From NCBI GenBank assembly GCA_037903355.1, contig JBAJFE010000042.1, positions 744,001 through 808,000 of the forward strand: DNA of 64,000 nt, in the 5' to 3' direction. Positions 1 through 12,585 of this stretch are shown here, piece by piece. How positions within the stretch are numbered: position 1 is the stretch's first letter; each line of letters opens with the position of its first letter. Under the pieces are notes generated by a model. The model saw only the letters and a program-made list of their open reading frames with translations, searched no databases and had not been told where the DNA came from. Source of the stretch: Trichuris trichiura. Taxonomy: Eukaryota; Nematoda; Enoplea; Trichinellida; Trichuridae. A program made the position numbers and the translations under genes.

Positions 1-334
1 AAATGAGGAACATGGCCCGCAATGGTATGGAGCAATAGCATTGGGGTTTGCAGGTGAACTTCGCGTCCTGCCCATTCGGTAATATAACCGCAACGACCCA
101 CTCCTTCCATCGTACCGCGAAGGGTAAATTTCATCTATAAGCCAACACGAAGGACTCTGGGACTTTGGTCAGGTTTGATATTTTCTTTGTTCCATAAGTA
201 GCGGCGAAGGAGCCCCACAACGAAAACACATAATTAGGGCAGCAAATGATTTACTTCATAAAAAAGAAAAGAACCGTGGTCGCAAGGCAAAGTTAATTCA
301 AATTATGCCGCAGCATACAAAATTGTATTAATAG
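1..334. other. No recognisable gene
   Basis: No open frame of useful length and no family I recognise. The stretch lies downstream of the stop codon of the minus-strand MEA1-like gene and probably holds its 3' UTR. Confidence 0.5.
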
Positions 335-1033
335 TTAAAGCTTGTCAGTATCTGGACTCCTCAAATAGTCATTGCGCGCATTCAAGCGAATGCGCAGAAA
401 GTTCTGCCACACGGCTTCAGGCACCAGAGAGGCCCAAGCTGGAATAAGCTCCTCTGGGATATGAACACCAGCCATACACTGACGAATCAGGAAGGAATTA
501 TCTTGAAACACAGCATTATAGAGAGAAAATGAAGAAGTATCCGAGCATGAATAAAACAAACCTCCAAGGTACTCAATACTTCGGCCGTGATTAGACCCAG
601 TGGGAGCATCGCTACCATCGGTAGATGTCTGAAGTTGAGAACAATTTTTCTACGTATAGTTGCTACCATGTCCGCATGGAGACTAACCGCTTCTGAATCT
701 AGACGACTAATCGAAACTGGTCCAAAATCCAGCGCACCGTCACCGTCGCCTGCGCTCAGAGGGGGACTAAGAGCAGGAACAGAGTCTGGCAACGCAGGAT
801 TGTAGTCAACCAGATTTATTATAACTGGCTGACTTAGCAAATTCCCAAGATCAGGGAACGGTGTTTCTTCCACGTCGACTTCTCCAATGAATTCATAATC
901 TGATTCCATGTCAGACTCTTCGCCGACTTCGGAAACTACCAGTACAAATTAAGACGATCTTCCAATCGAAAATAGAAAACTTACCATCCGTGGAAGGTGA
1001 TAAAGACTCAGGTAGCTGCCTCTGAACAGTCAT
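335..1033 (-). CDS. MEA1-like protein (male-enhanced antigen 1 family)
   Basis: Three exons: 1033-985, 935-573 and 501-335. An equally in-frame alternative uses 562 as the donor and 478 as the acceptor. The product is about 190 residues, and human MEA1 has 185. The N-terminal two thirds is acidic and low in complexity, as in MEA1. The C-terminus contains MAGVHIP, then PAW and an AVW segment, matching the MAGVSLP...PAW...AQW block that defines the family. I chose the ATG at 1033 because exon 1 leaves one base that completes a codon with exon 2 at 935. The family has no settled biochemical role; it was first noted for high testis expression. What I see is a short conserved C-terminal block in a gene of the right size and composition. 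The name rests on that block alone, so confidence is moderate. Confidence 0.6.
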
Positions 1034-1426
1034 TTCAGGTCTGAAACGTTCTAAAACGCAATTATATTTCCAAACGGAACATGTAAAGTATAGATACCGC
1101 GTTAACGGTAACCGCGTAAAGCCAAACAGCGTTCATTTTATGTGACAGAATACAGAAGAGGCTATTTAAACAAGTCTTCAAGAAAGTAGAAGAAAACTGA
1201 CTACACAGTTTTTCGATTTCATGCAATGGGGTATGCAACTGCCGCGGTCGATCAGGAAAAAGCGGACTAGTTAACTTTCAAACGATACAACTATCAAATG
1301 ACGCAGACTGTTTTTTTATCTGAAATAATGGTCTGAAGTAGCAGTGTCACAAAATTTTAAGAGACGTAGGGGTAAGGCGATGCTCTAAAAATTTTGACAC
1401 ACACAAAGAAGCAAACGCGTGTTCAT

Positions 1427-4400
1427 TTATTTTCTACATTTTCTTCTCTGCCTCGTATTTCTTCCATTACCAAGACTGTTGGTACTTTCGCCAGCAGTTA
1501 AATTAGACGATACGTAGACAGAGGCATGTTTCGCTCCCTCCGTAATTGCGTATTGGGATGCTGGCAGTAAAAACTGAAAACACAACTGTCAAGTATAAGC
1601 AAGCAAATCGTCCAATATCAAAAAGCGGCACCTGCATCCATACCATTTCCGCAAAACTGTCGATCGTTTGACCAAATTCCCTCATATCACCAGTATACCT
1701 TGAAAAGTAATCGCTTGAAAATGGCTGCAAACGATCACTGTCATCAGCTAACCTTACGTACGTCCAAAGGGCGAGAGTGATCAAGAACAAACCAAGCAAA
1801 CTGCTGCACAAGCTGGCTAGCAAATCAAGGCGCAGTAGAACAAACATTTCTTGGAAAAAATAATTCAAAACAATCATCAAAAAAAAGACGGCGGGAGTAC
1901 GAAAAGACCGAAACATGTTCTTGCCATTGTTCAGTTTTACGTAGTTCTCAAAGCAGGCGTTCAACTCAGCCTCCAGCGTGTTCAAGAAGCTTAGGCTGTA
2001 CTCTTCGCCTCCCATTTTTCTAACATTTTTGAACATCCTAATCGATTTGCTTCTTTTCTCCATATGCTGACCTTCCAACTCTTCCGGGGCGAGATACGGT
2101 GTGTCGCCACCGCACACTTCTTCCATTTCGTTACAGTACAAAGCTCTGGCATTAGCGACAGCCGCAAGATTGTTTGCCTCCGCAGTTGCCTGAATCAGGA
2201 AGTTACGTCAGTGAGAGAACTACCATGTACCAACCGCTTAAAATACGTTTTGAAAAAAAATGCCGAGCCATACAGGCGTGCACTGCTTAACGAAATCTCA
2301 AGGCCATAGAAAAGCTGAGCACATATCCTTATTCGCTCTACGAAGGAACTGCGCCAGAGTTAGCCGCTGTAACGAAGAAAAGGAAAAGGATAAAGTGGTC
2401 TTTAACGTCTGTACTGACGAGAAGGCGAATTCGAGAGTGTCTTCGCAAACGATGCAGTGAAATAAGGACATAACGCTGGTAATCGCCAACATTGGAAAAG
2501 CTAACAACAGGTTAGGTGCGCCAATGAGAAGCAATATCAGAAGAAAAACGCTTCCGGAAGCAGCAGACAGATCTGAAGGATTCGAACCATTAAGTTTAAA
2601 TGCAGCGATAGCGGCACTGGCAAGGGAAGCAAAATTCACGGAAGTTGCTAAGGCGGACGTGAAACGTTTTTCGCATCCCGTGACGAAAAAGAAGCGGTAA
2701 CAGAAGAACTTTTAAAACTGCAAGAAGAGTACATTTTGAAGCTGAGTAAAAGGTTCAACAGTTAGACAGTGGAGCCTTGACAAAAATAGAAATTAAGCAT
2801 TTGCCAGAGTTGGCTGCTGAAATAATAATACTGCGAACATTGAGGAACAGCGTAACCATAATCTCGAAAATGCCCGGAAGTTTACAAGTTGAACAAAAAA
2901 AAGCCATAACAGATTGAATAGTTTATGTTCATGAGAACTACACCCCATTGGATGACTACAGAAAATGCTGCAGCGCATGAAACGATTTCCCGAATTATCG
3001 TATATCACGGCGTACAAGAACTCCCCCTACCTAAGTAAAGGGTGCTAATGATTGGCCCAATGACGGCGACGCTGATTGCTCAAGTCTAGGTCAATTTTAA
3101 GTGGTCAGTTTTCTGGGATTGCTAATCATGGGACAGACTAGATTAGAGCAACTTTTAAGGTTTAAAATACTTTGACTTTACATTACGAAATAAATTAGCG
3201 TACCAGCAGCATCGATTTCGGCTCCGGTAGATCTTCTCCTGCGAATACTTTCATGTAGGAACGAAAATATTCTAGCAGTTCACGGCAGCAAATCTCTCTT
3301 CCGTTAATCTTCTTAATAACAAGGTTATTTGGAGCGAGAATTTGAGGCACGAAGTTCATCAGTTGCCGCTTGAACTCGACTTCGATGTCTAGGAGAAATT
3401 CAGGTTTGAGCAGTGTAGGAATATTGAAAAAAATGCTTCACTCACCTGACAGTTGTCCGTGAAAATTTGGGGACGTAGCTACCTTCAGACCAGGATGTGG
3501 CATAAGGAAACACGAAATATCGGTAAAACAGGTGCTAATGTGTTGTCGTAGCTGCTGCAATTCTGGATGCTGAGCTTTGGATATCTATTATAAAAGTGCA
3601 AGCACTCTTGCATGGATGCTTAGACAAGAAAAAGAAAACCTCAAGCCGGCGTTTGAGAATACGACAACCGCCTTTGAAACCATATTCTGCTTCGTAAGGA
3701 AAGCTCCAGTCGCGTACGAGAAATACTAAGCTCTTCAATCAAAGGAGCAGTTAAGTTTTTGACCAACGAATTAAGGAAACTCACCTGGAAAGGCTTCACG
3801 TTATCTTCCAGAGCCAATCTCCCGTATTCTGTGAAGAGTTGCAAATGTTGCAGATCGTCTTCTTGAATGTTTTGAGACAAATTGTAAATCTTAGGGAGAA
3901 TATATATATATACGCATATCGGCGCAAAAAAAACTAAGAACCGCAGACCTGTACAGAGCTTATCATTGTTGCCAAGGCAAATATTGTGGCACAGTCTTTC
4001 ACTGTTGAGTGGCTGTCAAATGCTCCCTGAGTGTCCATCAACAGCACAGCGACCTTTAAGAACAATTATAAACGAACGAAAAGTGATTAACCTTTACACC
4101 TCTTCGCCGTTCGATTTTCGCAAGACAAAGGGTTGGCTCCAAAGGAGCACGCCCGATGTATCTCGTTCCGCTCCACCCCGCCAGCTAAAACCTTCAAGGG
4201 AAGATGCATCGTCGTTTAACCATTCAACACCCTGGAACAGAAAGTACTTACACAAAAGGAAGCAAAAGACAAGCAATACTTCGTTACGTAGGTACTTCAG
4301 GAAGAAGTTAAGCATAAACGATTTGCCACGGCGAAATGCACCAGCTACAGAGACGATAGAAACACTTTTATCTGCCACGCTAGGATGAAGCAAAACTTCA

Positions 4401-4552
4401 GACAAGGCATGTTCATTCAACGTAAAACTGTGCAGTTCAGGATCTGCCGTAACCACTTGCACTGGGTGACCATTCCTGATTGAATCGGCGCCACCAAAAA
4501 CAATGTAATCATCATTGCTCGGCTCCGAATCAAGGCCATTGCTTGTTACCAT
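1427..4552 (-). CDS. atln-1: Atlastin, dynamin-like GTPase of ER membrane fusion
   Basis: Nine exons: 4552-4280, 4231-4100, 4053-3949, 3889-3785, 3732-3640, 3584-3446, 3388-3204, 2189-1632 and 1573-1427. They sum to 578 residues; human ATL1 has 558. Exon 1 carries the P-loop GAFRRGKSF. Later exons carry GFSWRGG, the switch-2 MDTQGAFDS, the atlastin G4 motif RDWSFPYE and HPGLKVAT, followed by the middle three-helix bundle ([12 protein letters not shown]). Exon 8 holds two hydrophobic segments that form the ER hairpin, and the last exon encodes a basic amphipathic-type tail. Atlastins tether and fuse ER tubules by GTP-dependent dimerisation. Exon phases are consistent throughout. The 1,014-bp intron between 3203 and 2190 is far longer than the others and holds half of a fold-back MITE. 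The start is the ATG at 4552; no signal peptide is expected for this family. Confidence 0.94.
2461..2700 (+). other. Unexplained open stretch inside the long atlastin intron
   Basis: About 79 codons are open on the plus strand, ending at a TAA at 2698-2700, with an internal ATG at 2524 and a lysine/arginine-rich end (VTKKKR). The antisense frame is also open and encodes a hydrophobic stretch (2639-2298, minus). Neither resembles a family I know. It may be a remnant of a mobile element or chance. Confidence 0.25.
2996..3130 (+). mobile_element. Half copy of a fold-back MITE
   Basis: About 135 bp closely match one arm of the fold-back element at 40738-41030. It starts at a CGTATAT terminus and shares the block AAGAACTCCCCCTACCTAAG. 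The opposite arm is missing. It sits in the large atlastin intron and helps explain that intron's length. Confidence 0.8.
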
Positions 4553-6276
4553 CGCTTCCCTTGCTCGACCACAATATGAACCACTGAAGCTTGTGCTGTA
4601 GTTTCAAAGCTTAACAGTAGGTTCACAAGCTAAACAAAACTGAGCTAACAAAGCCAAAACATAACAGCAAGCTACAGAAGCGACCGCGCTAAAACCTGCA
4701 CCGCTAACTTGATCAAATCAACACCTATGCAAACCTCAACTCCACAACAGTTTACAGTTTGTACTGTACTACTTTTAAAGTAAGCTCAAGTACTGTAGAA
4801 CTCAGTTCTAACTATGCTACTTATCTTAGAAGACTAAGTAACTACTGTATGCATTTCCGCTGCGGTGTAAAGCTTCTTTAATTTGAGCACCTTGACTCAC
4901 AGACGAATTGTTCGGCAGCGTTTTTTTGTGAGTTGGCAATAGTTTTCCATTTCAATTTAGGGTTAGACTGCGTAGATGCGTCCTGCTGAGCGGAAAAATC
5001 TTGCCGCGTCATGTTAGTCAGTATGTCTGTACGCGCTTAATCCTTGAACCTGAAACAAGGAGACCCTGCCGAAGGATGTTCCTGAGAACACGTGCGTAGT
5101 GGCTGAGCGTAACGCATTTGTCAAACCCGAAAAGCATGCATAGTACAACGTGCAGCAATACGCTTGTCAAATATGCTATCATCAGGGAAAAAGCATCGAG
5201 AAGTCCGTACATTTGTTTACCCCTAGCAATGCGGCAATTCTAGCAATAACTGCCGTGAATACGCAGTACGACAAAAAGTTTTAGGTGATTGTGCACGCTA
5301 TTTTACCGTTGACGTGTCCCTGCTCTTTTGGTTTTTACTGGCAAGTTTTGCAACCTCGCTTTCCTATTCTTTCTGGCTATGTATGGAATGTTTCCTTGTA
5401 ATCCCTGTTAGCATGAGGTGTTGGCAGATTCATAGCGGATAAAGTGTTGGGATTTGAGAGCGAGTAGGACAGCTTTTACTTGTAAGAACAGGTGACACTA
5501 CAGAAAGACACAGCAGAATGACCGACTAACTAAAAGCAGGTTAGGTACGGTACGCAGAAGATAAAACGATTCTCAGGCTCCTCTTGTCGTAGACTTCTCG
5601 TGAAGAACATGGCTTGTCTTAACATAAAGCATACGCAGTCGAATGGCTGTCGCAATTTCTAAGCAATGAATTTAAGTCAAGCTTTCTGGAGGACACCGCA
5701 AAAACAAGAACATGCCATTATATACAACGATGTAAAGCTGTTTTAACGAGACTGCGGATAGTCCAGCTAAGTAGTTGCAGCCAAGCTGTCGCAATTTGCA
5801 TAGCAGACTTACCCGCCATCACAGTAGTAGCAAAGTAAATGCGCGCGTAAAACGAATCATCGACCCTGTTAGTCTTACGGTAGAACAGACCTGATCATCG
5901 TCAAAACTGTTCTGTAGTAGTATTTGTGGGCAAATAGAGGGGATTCAGTACTTGTAGTTACTTTTAGGCCACTACCTATCAGCGTATCAGAAAGCTTTCC
6001 TGGAACAGTGACAAAGAGATACCGTTAACTCTGAAAGCTGTGTTAACAAGTGAAAAACTGAATGCTGAAGATTACTGTAATATTCTCCCGAAAATTCATT
6101 CGTTTAATAATGCATTCAGCGTATGAAGTTTCGGAAAAACCGAGCTTCGATTGCAAGAAGGCAATGAGAAAGTACACATCTGCTTTGCCCTAAGCATGCT
6201 AAGTTTTAATTAAACCTATAAGCGAAGGCGAAGTACTCGAAAATGAGAGATTGCAGGTCATTCGTTACATCTAAGA
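4553..6276. other. Intergenic region, atlastin to Numb
   Basis: This includes the 5' flank of atlastin and the 3' flank of Numb. The only structure I recognise is the LTR-like element at 5445-5624. Short open frames here, such as 5018-5212 on the minus strand, have no family resemblance. Confidence 0.5.
5445..5624 (+). mobile_element. Solo-LTR-like element, copy 1
   Basis: 180 bp beginning TGTTGGG and ending TTAACA, flanked on both sides by the 5-bp direct repeat TAAAG (5440-5444 and 5625-5629). TG...CA ends plus a 5-bp target duplication are typical of a solo LTR. Two further copies lie at 12926-13105 and 25351-25515 in the same orientation. There is no coding capacity. Confidence 0.85.
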
Positions 6277-8834
6277 TCATTGTGTTGCTTCAGTAGCAGT
6301 TGGAGCATGTGATACAAAAGGATTAGTGCCGTGTTTGTGCGGGCTCAACGCGTTCCATCTCGCTTCGAAAGGATCCGTTATGCTTCCGGATAGATTTTCA
6401 AGACCAGCAGCAGGTGACTGGAGCGAATTGTGGGTACAAACAATAGCTTCCAGTGCGCGTACCGCGTCGCCAGTCCGAAATTCCATTGTTCGCTGCGCTA
6501 AATCATTCTTTCCATTCGTCTCAGAACCTACAGTTGACTGAGGAGAGGAGCATGCCCTTAATGGATCACGGCTTTCGCTTTCCTTAAAAATATTCAAATA
6601 TAAATATGGAGAATGATCAAATCGTTGGATGTAAAGAATTACGTTTTCATTAAGAATTCCTCTAGCAGTTCTGGCACGAATAGTTAAGCTTTGCAACCAC
6701 TGTTCTCCTTTGCCGGTACCCTTAGTAAGTGACTGATACGAGGAAAAGTTGGGTTGAGACACGGACGAACTGACGCTATGAAAACTGAGTTCATTAAACC
6801 GAGTATCTTGGTTAGAGTCGCTAACAAGAGCAGTGACAGCGGGAACCAACGGCTAAATAACCAACAGTTATAAGAAGCACGTTAAAACATACAGAATTCT
6901 TACCGTCGCATTTTTTGCTTCCGCTTCAGCGTCGTGCAAACCCTCTTCTTCAACTATCGTTTCAGGACCTAAGTAGTTCGTAGTTTGCGTAACAACTCGA
7001 AGGAACACAAATTTATTTTTTACCGGACAACTGAAAAGGTCTTGAAATACCACCACTACTGTTCGAAATGCGAAGACTGTTGAAACGCCGAAATGTGCTC
7101 GTCAGGTCAGAATCGTTGGCACTTAAACGAAGGGAACCCTGGCGCTTTAAGAGTGCTCTATTACCGTGTGGCCGAGCAATTGCGTGAGGGTATTCCGTCA
7201 CCTTCACTGGGGGAGGCTCTGTAAAGACAAGTAGCTAAGCGAGGAAAAGCATCATCGAAACTGTTGTATACCGGCAGGTATGACATGTTGGGGATCGTAA
7301 AGACGATCCCGTAAAGATAAATGCCGAAATGAACCTCGTTTTATAGTTCCCGAAGCAGAATTATCAAGTGACGTCATGCCGCCGGTTGGCGTAGTTCCCT
7401 TAATGCTGACCAAAGAAGTTCCATTGAGCACCGGAACAGTGGATGCTTGAGAGGCTATCAATTGGACCTCTCTATCTCGCTTCTGCTTGCGTTCCAAACA
7501 AACGGCAAACGCACAACCTACTGCATGGCTAAGGCGTTCTCCCTACAAAATTCTTGCTGCTGGACAAAAATTACTAACATCTTAAAATGTTTTTACAGAA
7601 TCGCGTATCGCGTGAAACCCATGGCACAGCCATCGTCTAGTCGTTCCTTCGCGACAAATGTATGCAAAGCCTTTCTCGTGATTCCTATCCGGAGCACAGA
7701 ATGACACTTTTTCAATCGTTTGATCGACAATCAGCCCCTGAAAACGTCAAAAATTAATGTCGACTGCAACGGTTTCCACTTTCCACAGCATTGCCACTGA
7801 CACTGTAGGATTTATTAATAAATTTACAACATAAGGCCCCTCCTGGAATTTTTCAAACAAAGTTTTATTGATAATGTTGAATAATCTATCTTGAACTTGG
7901 CAACCGATTTGACTTGAATAATTAAAGGTTGCACTACAAAGCTTACATTAAGCACGATCTGGATAAAGCCGTGTTTCCACAGAACACGATGTTGAGAGAA
8001 TCGTTTACAATTCAAGAAATTGATTCCAGCTAGCCGAAACATAGAACGTTCCATCTCTTCTCTAGTAGAAGATGCATAAAACACAATTACCTTACTCTCG
8101 GCGTCTACTACCCGTAAGCCATCGCCAGAAATATACAAGATTCCGCGGGTCGATCGATGACGGCTACTACGCAATAGCTTCATTGCATCTTCACAGATCT
8201 GCATACCACGGGACTCGTAAACTTCAACACATCCTAAGTACTGAAAAACAAGGAGCAATGAGAACTACTACCTACTTTAGCTTATTGAAAAAATAAATAA
8301 AACATTCCACAAGGTGTCGCCTTGCAAAATATCTCCTTAACGATCACTACTGATATTGCTCTTGGACAAAGCAATTGATGGGGAAAGTTTTCTATTTACA
8401 AAGCTAGACGAACGTTTGAAAGCGTGCTGGCTGAAAGGCCTGCGCGTTGTCTGACGGGAACCAGTCCAGAAAGTACTGCATTTACTATTGGAGCAGGAAA
8501 CAACCGCAAAACAGTTCCTCATATCCATCTTTTAAGCGAAGTCCTAACAATGCCAAGATCTGGACAATCCGAAAGCTTTGTTTCTTAATTATCAATAAGA
8601 CAGGCATATTGTATTTCTGCCTAATGAAACTACTCTCAATCCTGTTGTACGGTCACGTTTTCAGACACGAAATTAATTGAATTAAGTTCAACGTACCTTG
8701 ACTGCAAAACTGCAGGTGCCTGCACGTACGCTTACGTCGTCTTCGTTCCAAGCATCGGGTTTCGCAATTTGGCCACGATTTTCCGATGACGCTCGGCGAA
8801 AAGACTGGCGCAACGATCGGCGGAGGCGCTCCAT
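6277..8834 (-). CDS. num-1: Numb, PTB-domain cell-fate and endocytic adaptor
   Basis: Exons: 8834-8697, 8240-8091, 7737-7597, 7542-7272, 7218-7024, 6995-6904 and 6852-6277. The last exon probably contains a 60-nt intron (6642-6583) that happens to stay in frame, giving about 500 residues. The N-terminus has LRQSFRRA and WNEDD; the PTB domain contains [53 protein letters not shown] and [13 protein letters not shown] Numb-specific HAIARP...RQGS block follows. The C-terminus keeps DPFEARW, an alpha-adaptin-type DPF motif, and a TNPF EH-domain-binding motif. Numb is a cortical adaptor that inhibits Notch and links cargo to endocytosis. The ATG at 8834 was chosen because it begins a typical Numb N-terminus. 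Upstream exons were not found. Confidence 0.93.
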
Positions 8835-11800
8835 TCGTTGATGAAAAAACTACTGAAAAATTCTCATAAAAAAATTAGACAATAGAGCAGGCAAGGAATA
8901 AAGTTATGAAGAGAAGAAATGTTTTCCATATTAAATGTTGCTGACTATAAGAAAACTTGAATGTTAACATAACGAACAGCGTTATAGGCTAAAAGGCTGT
9001 TATAGGTGGAAATGACATCCTTAACTTGAAACTCTGCGTACATGCGCATACACACGCATGCAGGACTCGTCTCCCAAGGTGCTTCGCAGATAATTCATTT
9101 TTCGCAAATTAATAGTTAGCGCCAATCCTGCATCGACAGATTAATAACCATATGATAATCACTGAGAGATCAAGACTAGTTGTGTTCATTATTCAAATTT
9201 TCAAATTTTTATTTAAGTGTGCCTATTGTTAGAACACTTTATCTGCTTTTTCTCATACGGGAAGTCTTGTTTTACGTTATCAGTACAAACGGACGGATGA
9301 GCACTTATCAAAGAAATAGAGTAACAAATACTTTCAGAGCTTTCTGGGCTACCTTGCCCCGTCTTCAGCAATGGGCTGTCAACTGTATAGCTGAAGACGG
9401 GACTGAAACCGACCGACCGGATTAACCAGGTGGCAATAAAATCTCCGAAAGTATTTAATAATCTTTTTGCCTAATAAGTGCGCATGCCTTCGTTGGCAGG
9501 GCGTTTATTTGCTTAATCTGACAGACCAAAAACTGCCAATAAAGAAGTCGTATCGAAGTTAAACGTGAAAACCGTTGGAGCCGTTAAGAAGCACCCAATT
9601 TCTATGATTATCGATGTGTATTTGACTATTCAAAACGAAATCTATCAACTATTGATTGTTCACTTCATTAGTAAAAATTACGAGCAATACTTAGTGCACA
9701 AGGCAATATGAAACATTCGAAACTCGTCTGCTCCATGACTAGCCTAACAGCTGTGCACTGTACCGCTCCTTCTGTATTGCGCACTTTTCCTAATAAAGTG
9801 TTCAACCAGCACTAAAGCCTATGCTCTCCAACTATAGGCTTGCTGAAGACTAACAGTGCGAATCGAGAACTTCCATAGAAGATAAACCAATGAAAAAACT
9901 TTATTACTGTTTTTGCGTACAGTAAACCTCTGCAAAATAGAAAAGGAAAAACTTTTAACGGCGCTTTTAAATTGCATTATTTTTCTGTGCGGAAGCAATA
10001 GGAACCTTTCACGTGAACACAAAAAACCGTTTCAAAATCTTCGGTGTTTTTGGCAGCCTGATACGCTCCGCTTTCAACGGTGACAAGTACCTGACAGTAT
10101 TTATTTTGATTTTGAAACGGTTTGCGTCCAAATAAATTGTTTGCTTCGCTTCCATGCGGAAGGAGTAAACTTTTACTGAAGTTAACAAAAATGCCAAGAA
10201 ACGACGTAAACTTTGCTTTGATAAAAATCGCAGGTTTTTTTTGCGTTTCGTTGACAGCGCACTGTTCGACATTTATCCTCTCGATGATGACGAGGTGAGG
10301 GAACGCCGAAAGCTTCGAGCAATTTATTCATATTTTAAATAAAATATTTTACTCTCCAACAGGCTCGTCCATAAAGAAAGATAAATGAAACAAATAAAAG
10401 GTTTCCTTTTTTTATCCGTATCAAAAAAAGAGAGATTAAGTTAGTACTGTATAATGAGTTACCTTCTTTAAACTTCCCAAGTAAATAAAATGTACCCTAA
10501 GTCATCGTTGGTCCACAAGGAAAAGAGTAACGATGAATTAGGATGACAGCGCCTGGTTAGCTCTCTCTCGTCTATCAAAATGCCATCTCCAATGGAAGCA
10601 AAATTCGCACATTTTTCAAGTACAAGAACAGTCTTAGCGTAATTCTAACATCGTCTGGAATCGAACCAGCAAAAACCCCGACCTATGCCAACGCATAGAC
10701 AAGGTACACACACACATTCATAAAACACAGGTCATAACATTCGCTGCATTGTTACTAAGAGAGGATTACAGCTTCGGAAAATGACATATGTGCTTCAATT
10801 TCTGGTAGTGCTGTCAAGAAACCGTTCCATTAACGATATTGGAAAAAAAAGTCGGAGCACGTCTGGCAACGTCTGTCAACCAAGAACTTATACGTACTTT
10901 CAGTGTCAGAAAATGTGTCAACGCGGTGGCTGATTAATGGATGCCTGAAAAGCAAGCTTTCGTGCAACAGACTCCTCCTTGACTTAGCTCACTTAGATTT
11001 CAACTTAGAAATGATGGCATGCCCGTTTTATGCGGAAAAGTATGCCCACTTTTTGCGTCTGAAAAACTGATTAAGCCAAAAGCTGCAATTTACATCTAAG
11101 CATGATTACTGAAAACTCGCGTTGCGTTTAAGGAATAAAAAATGCCACTTCACTACAAGCATTGCCCCCTTAAAAGAAACTACAAGTCAACCGTCAAAAC
11201 ACACGAGAAAGATGTTGGCACGATTCGAACGTAAGGCCAAACGTGCATTATGCCTACAAATGCTTGCGCATGGCATGTTCATACACAAGGATCGAGTTAA
11301 ACTTTTGAAGAGAATTAAAACGATCGACGAATAAAGGTGGCGCAAAAGGGATAGAAAACGAACAAGCAAGCCGGAGGCTACCAAGTAAGAAAGCAAACAT
11401 TCGTATTTAAAACGCAATTTGGGATACCATTAAAACACTCCAGAACCACTGCCGATTAGCCACCGCGTTTCCCGTTAGTTTATTGGGCCGATGTCGAAGA
11501 TTACAGCAATTTTCCTGTTTACCGACCCGAACGGTGAAATATTGCAGTACAACTGAATAAATATAGCTTACCATCCAGCGAAATCAAAACGCACTCATAA
11601 ATGCTATTTAACCGCTTCGACTGGCCATGGCTTAGGGAACCGCAAAACGAGGAAGAGCATAATTCGTACTGCCCCTTGTGAAATGATTTTCAAGTTCAAT
11701 AGCAACTTTTCCCTCGCCGCGTTCAGCACGTACTACTTTTGCGCTCAGCATTAATGTTAACTTAAATTGCTGCACTTGCTTGACTTCTTCGTCAACTAGT

Positions 11801-12585
11801 AGTTGCATAAAGTCAGCTTCGACTGCAAAAGTTACTGTGTATAAAAGATAGCGCTAACGTCGTGACCAGAAATCGTCATGGCCAGTGATGATTAGTCCGT
11901 AATGCCCGATTCCGATTGGTCCATTTCAGACGACTGATGATTGGCACAATAGACTAGTGCATAGGCAGTGAAGCACTGCATTGAAATGATTTTACGACTG
12001 AAAGCCTTCTCATTCTTTCTATTTTTACGGCATGTTTCCTATAATGTCTAGCGGAGCAGCGGAAGAGGAAATTTTCAATAGCAAAAAGAGTAACGCAGCT
12101 TATGGAATCATATGAGCTCAGTCCATAGCGGGTGAAAACATTAAAAAATTCGTGATTCTTTTCACGTTTAGTAAGCGTCCAAGTGATGTGCACAAGCCTG
12201 ACTAATTTTTCTATGAAGTAAAAGCAGAGTGTTACAGCCGCTGATCAGTTCATGAAGTTTTGAATTTTTGCTGCTTCATTTACCATCTGGCGGGAACTGC
12301 AGGAATTAGCACGGAATGCTGTACAATATACGCAGGGTCTATTTACAGTATCATTAGAGGTATCAGATACCTCATTTCTTGCGGGCCTATGGAAAGTTAC
12401 AATCGTTCATTAAGTTATCAGCATTTTAAATTCAACTGCCACAGAGCTTACACGCAGCGGGATTTACTTTACAAGCAATCTAAACTGGCTTAGGTTGTAC
12501 GCGGTAGTCGGATACGAACGAAATCGTCAAGCTTAAAATTCGTATAGCGAAAGTACTCAGCCGTGTATTGATGTCCCCTTTCCAC
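8835..12585. other. Gene-poor region upstream of Numb
   Basis: No conserved coding sequence seen in about 3.7 kb. Short open frames (for example 9819-10272 minus and 11122-11334 plus) look like chance. The only recognisable structure is the small inverted repeat at about 9325-9465. Confidence 0.5.
9325..9465. repeat. Small inverted repeat with paired CTGAAGACGGG hairpins
   Basis: Both ends carry GAAAGTATTT in inverted orientation. The middle contains GTCTTCAGC and GCTGAAGAC, about 20 bp apart, as an inverted pair. It belongs to a dispersed set sharing CTGANGA...GAAA; see the separate finding. Confidence 0.6.

Noticed and set aside
5018..5212. Minus-strand 64-residue open frame with hydrophobic start
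   Set aside because: No family resemblance, no splice context, and similar-length frames occur by chance throughout the window.
6583..6642. Part of the Numb C-terminal exon taken as coding
   Set aside because: It is in frame and open, but begins gtaatt, ends tttaag, and the sequence between is AT-rich and unlike Numb. It is more likely a 60-nt intron.
10640..10720. tRNA-like T-arm (GGTTCGATTCC on the minus strand)
   Set aside because: A T-arm can be drawn, but the anticodon stem-loop has the wrong loop size and no D-arm or 7-bp acceptor stem closes it.
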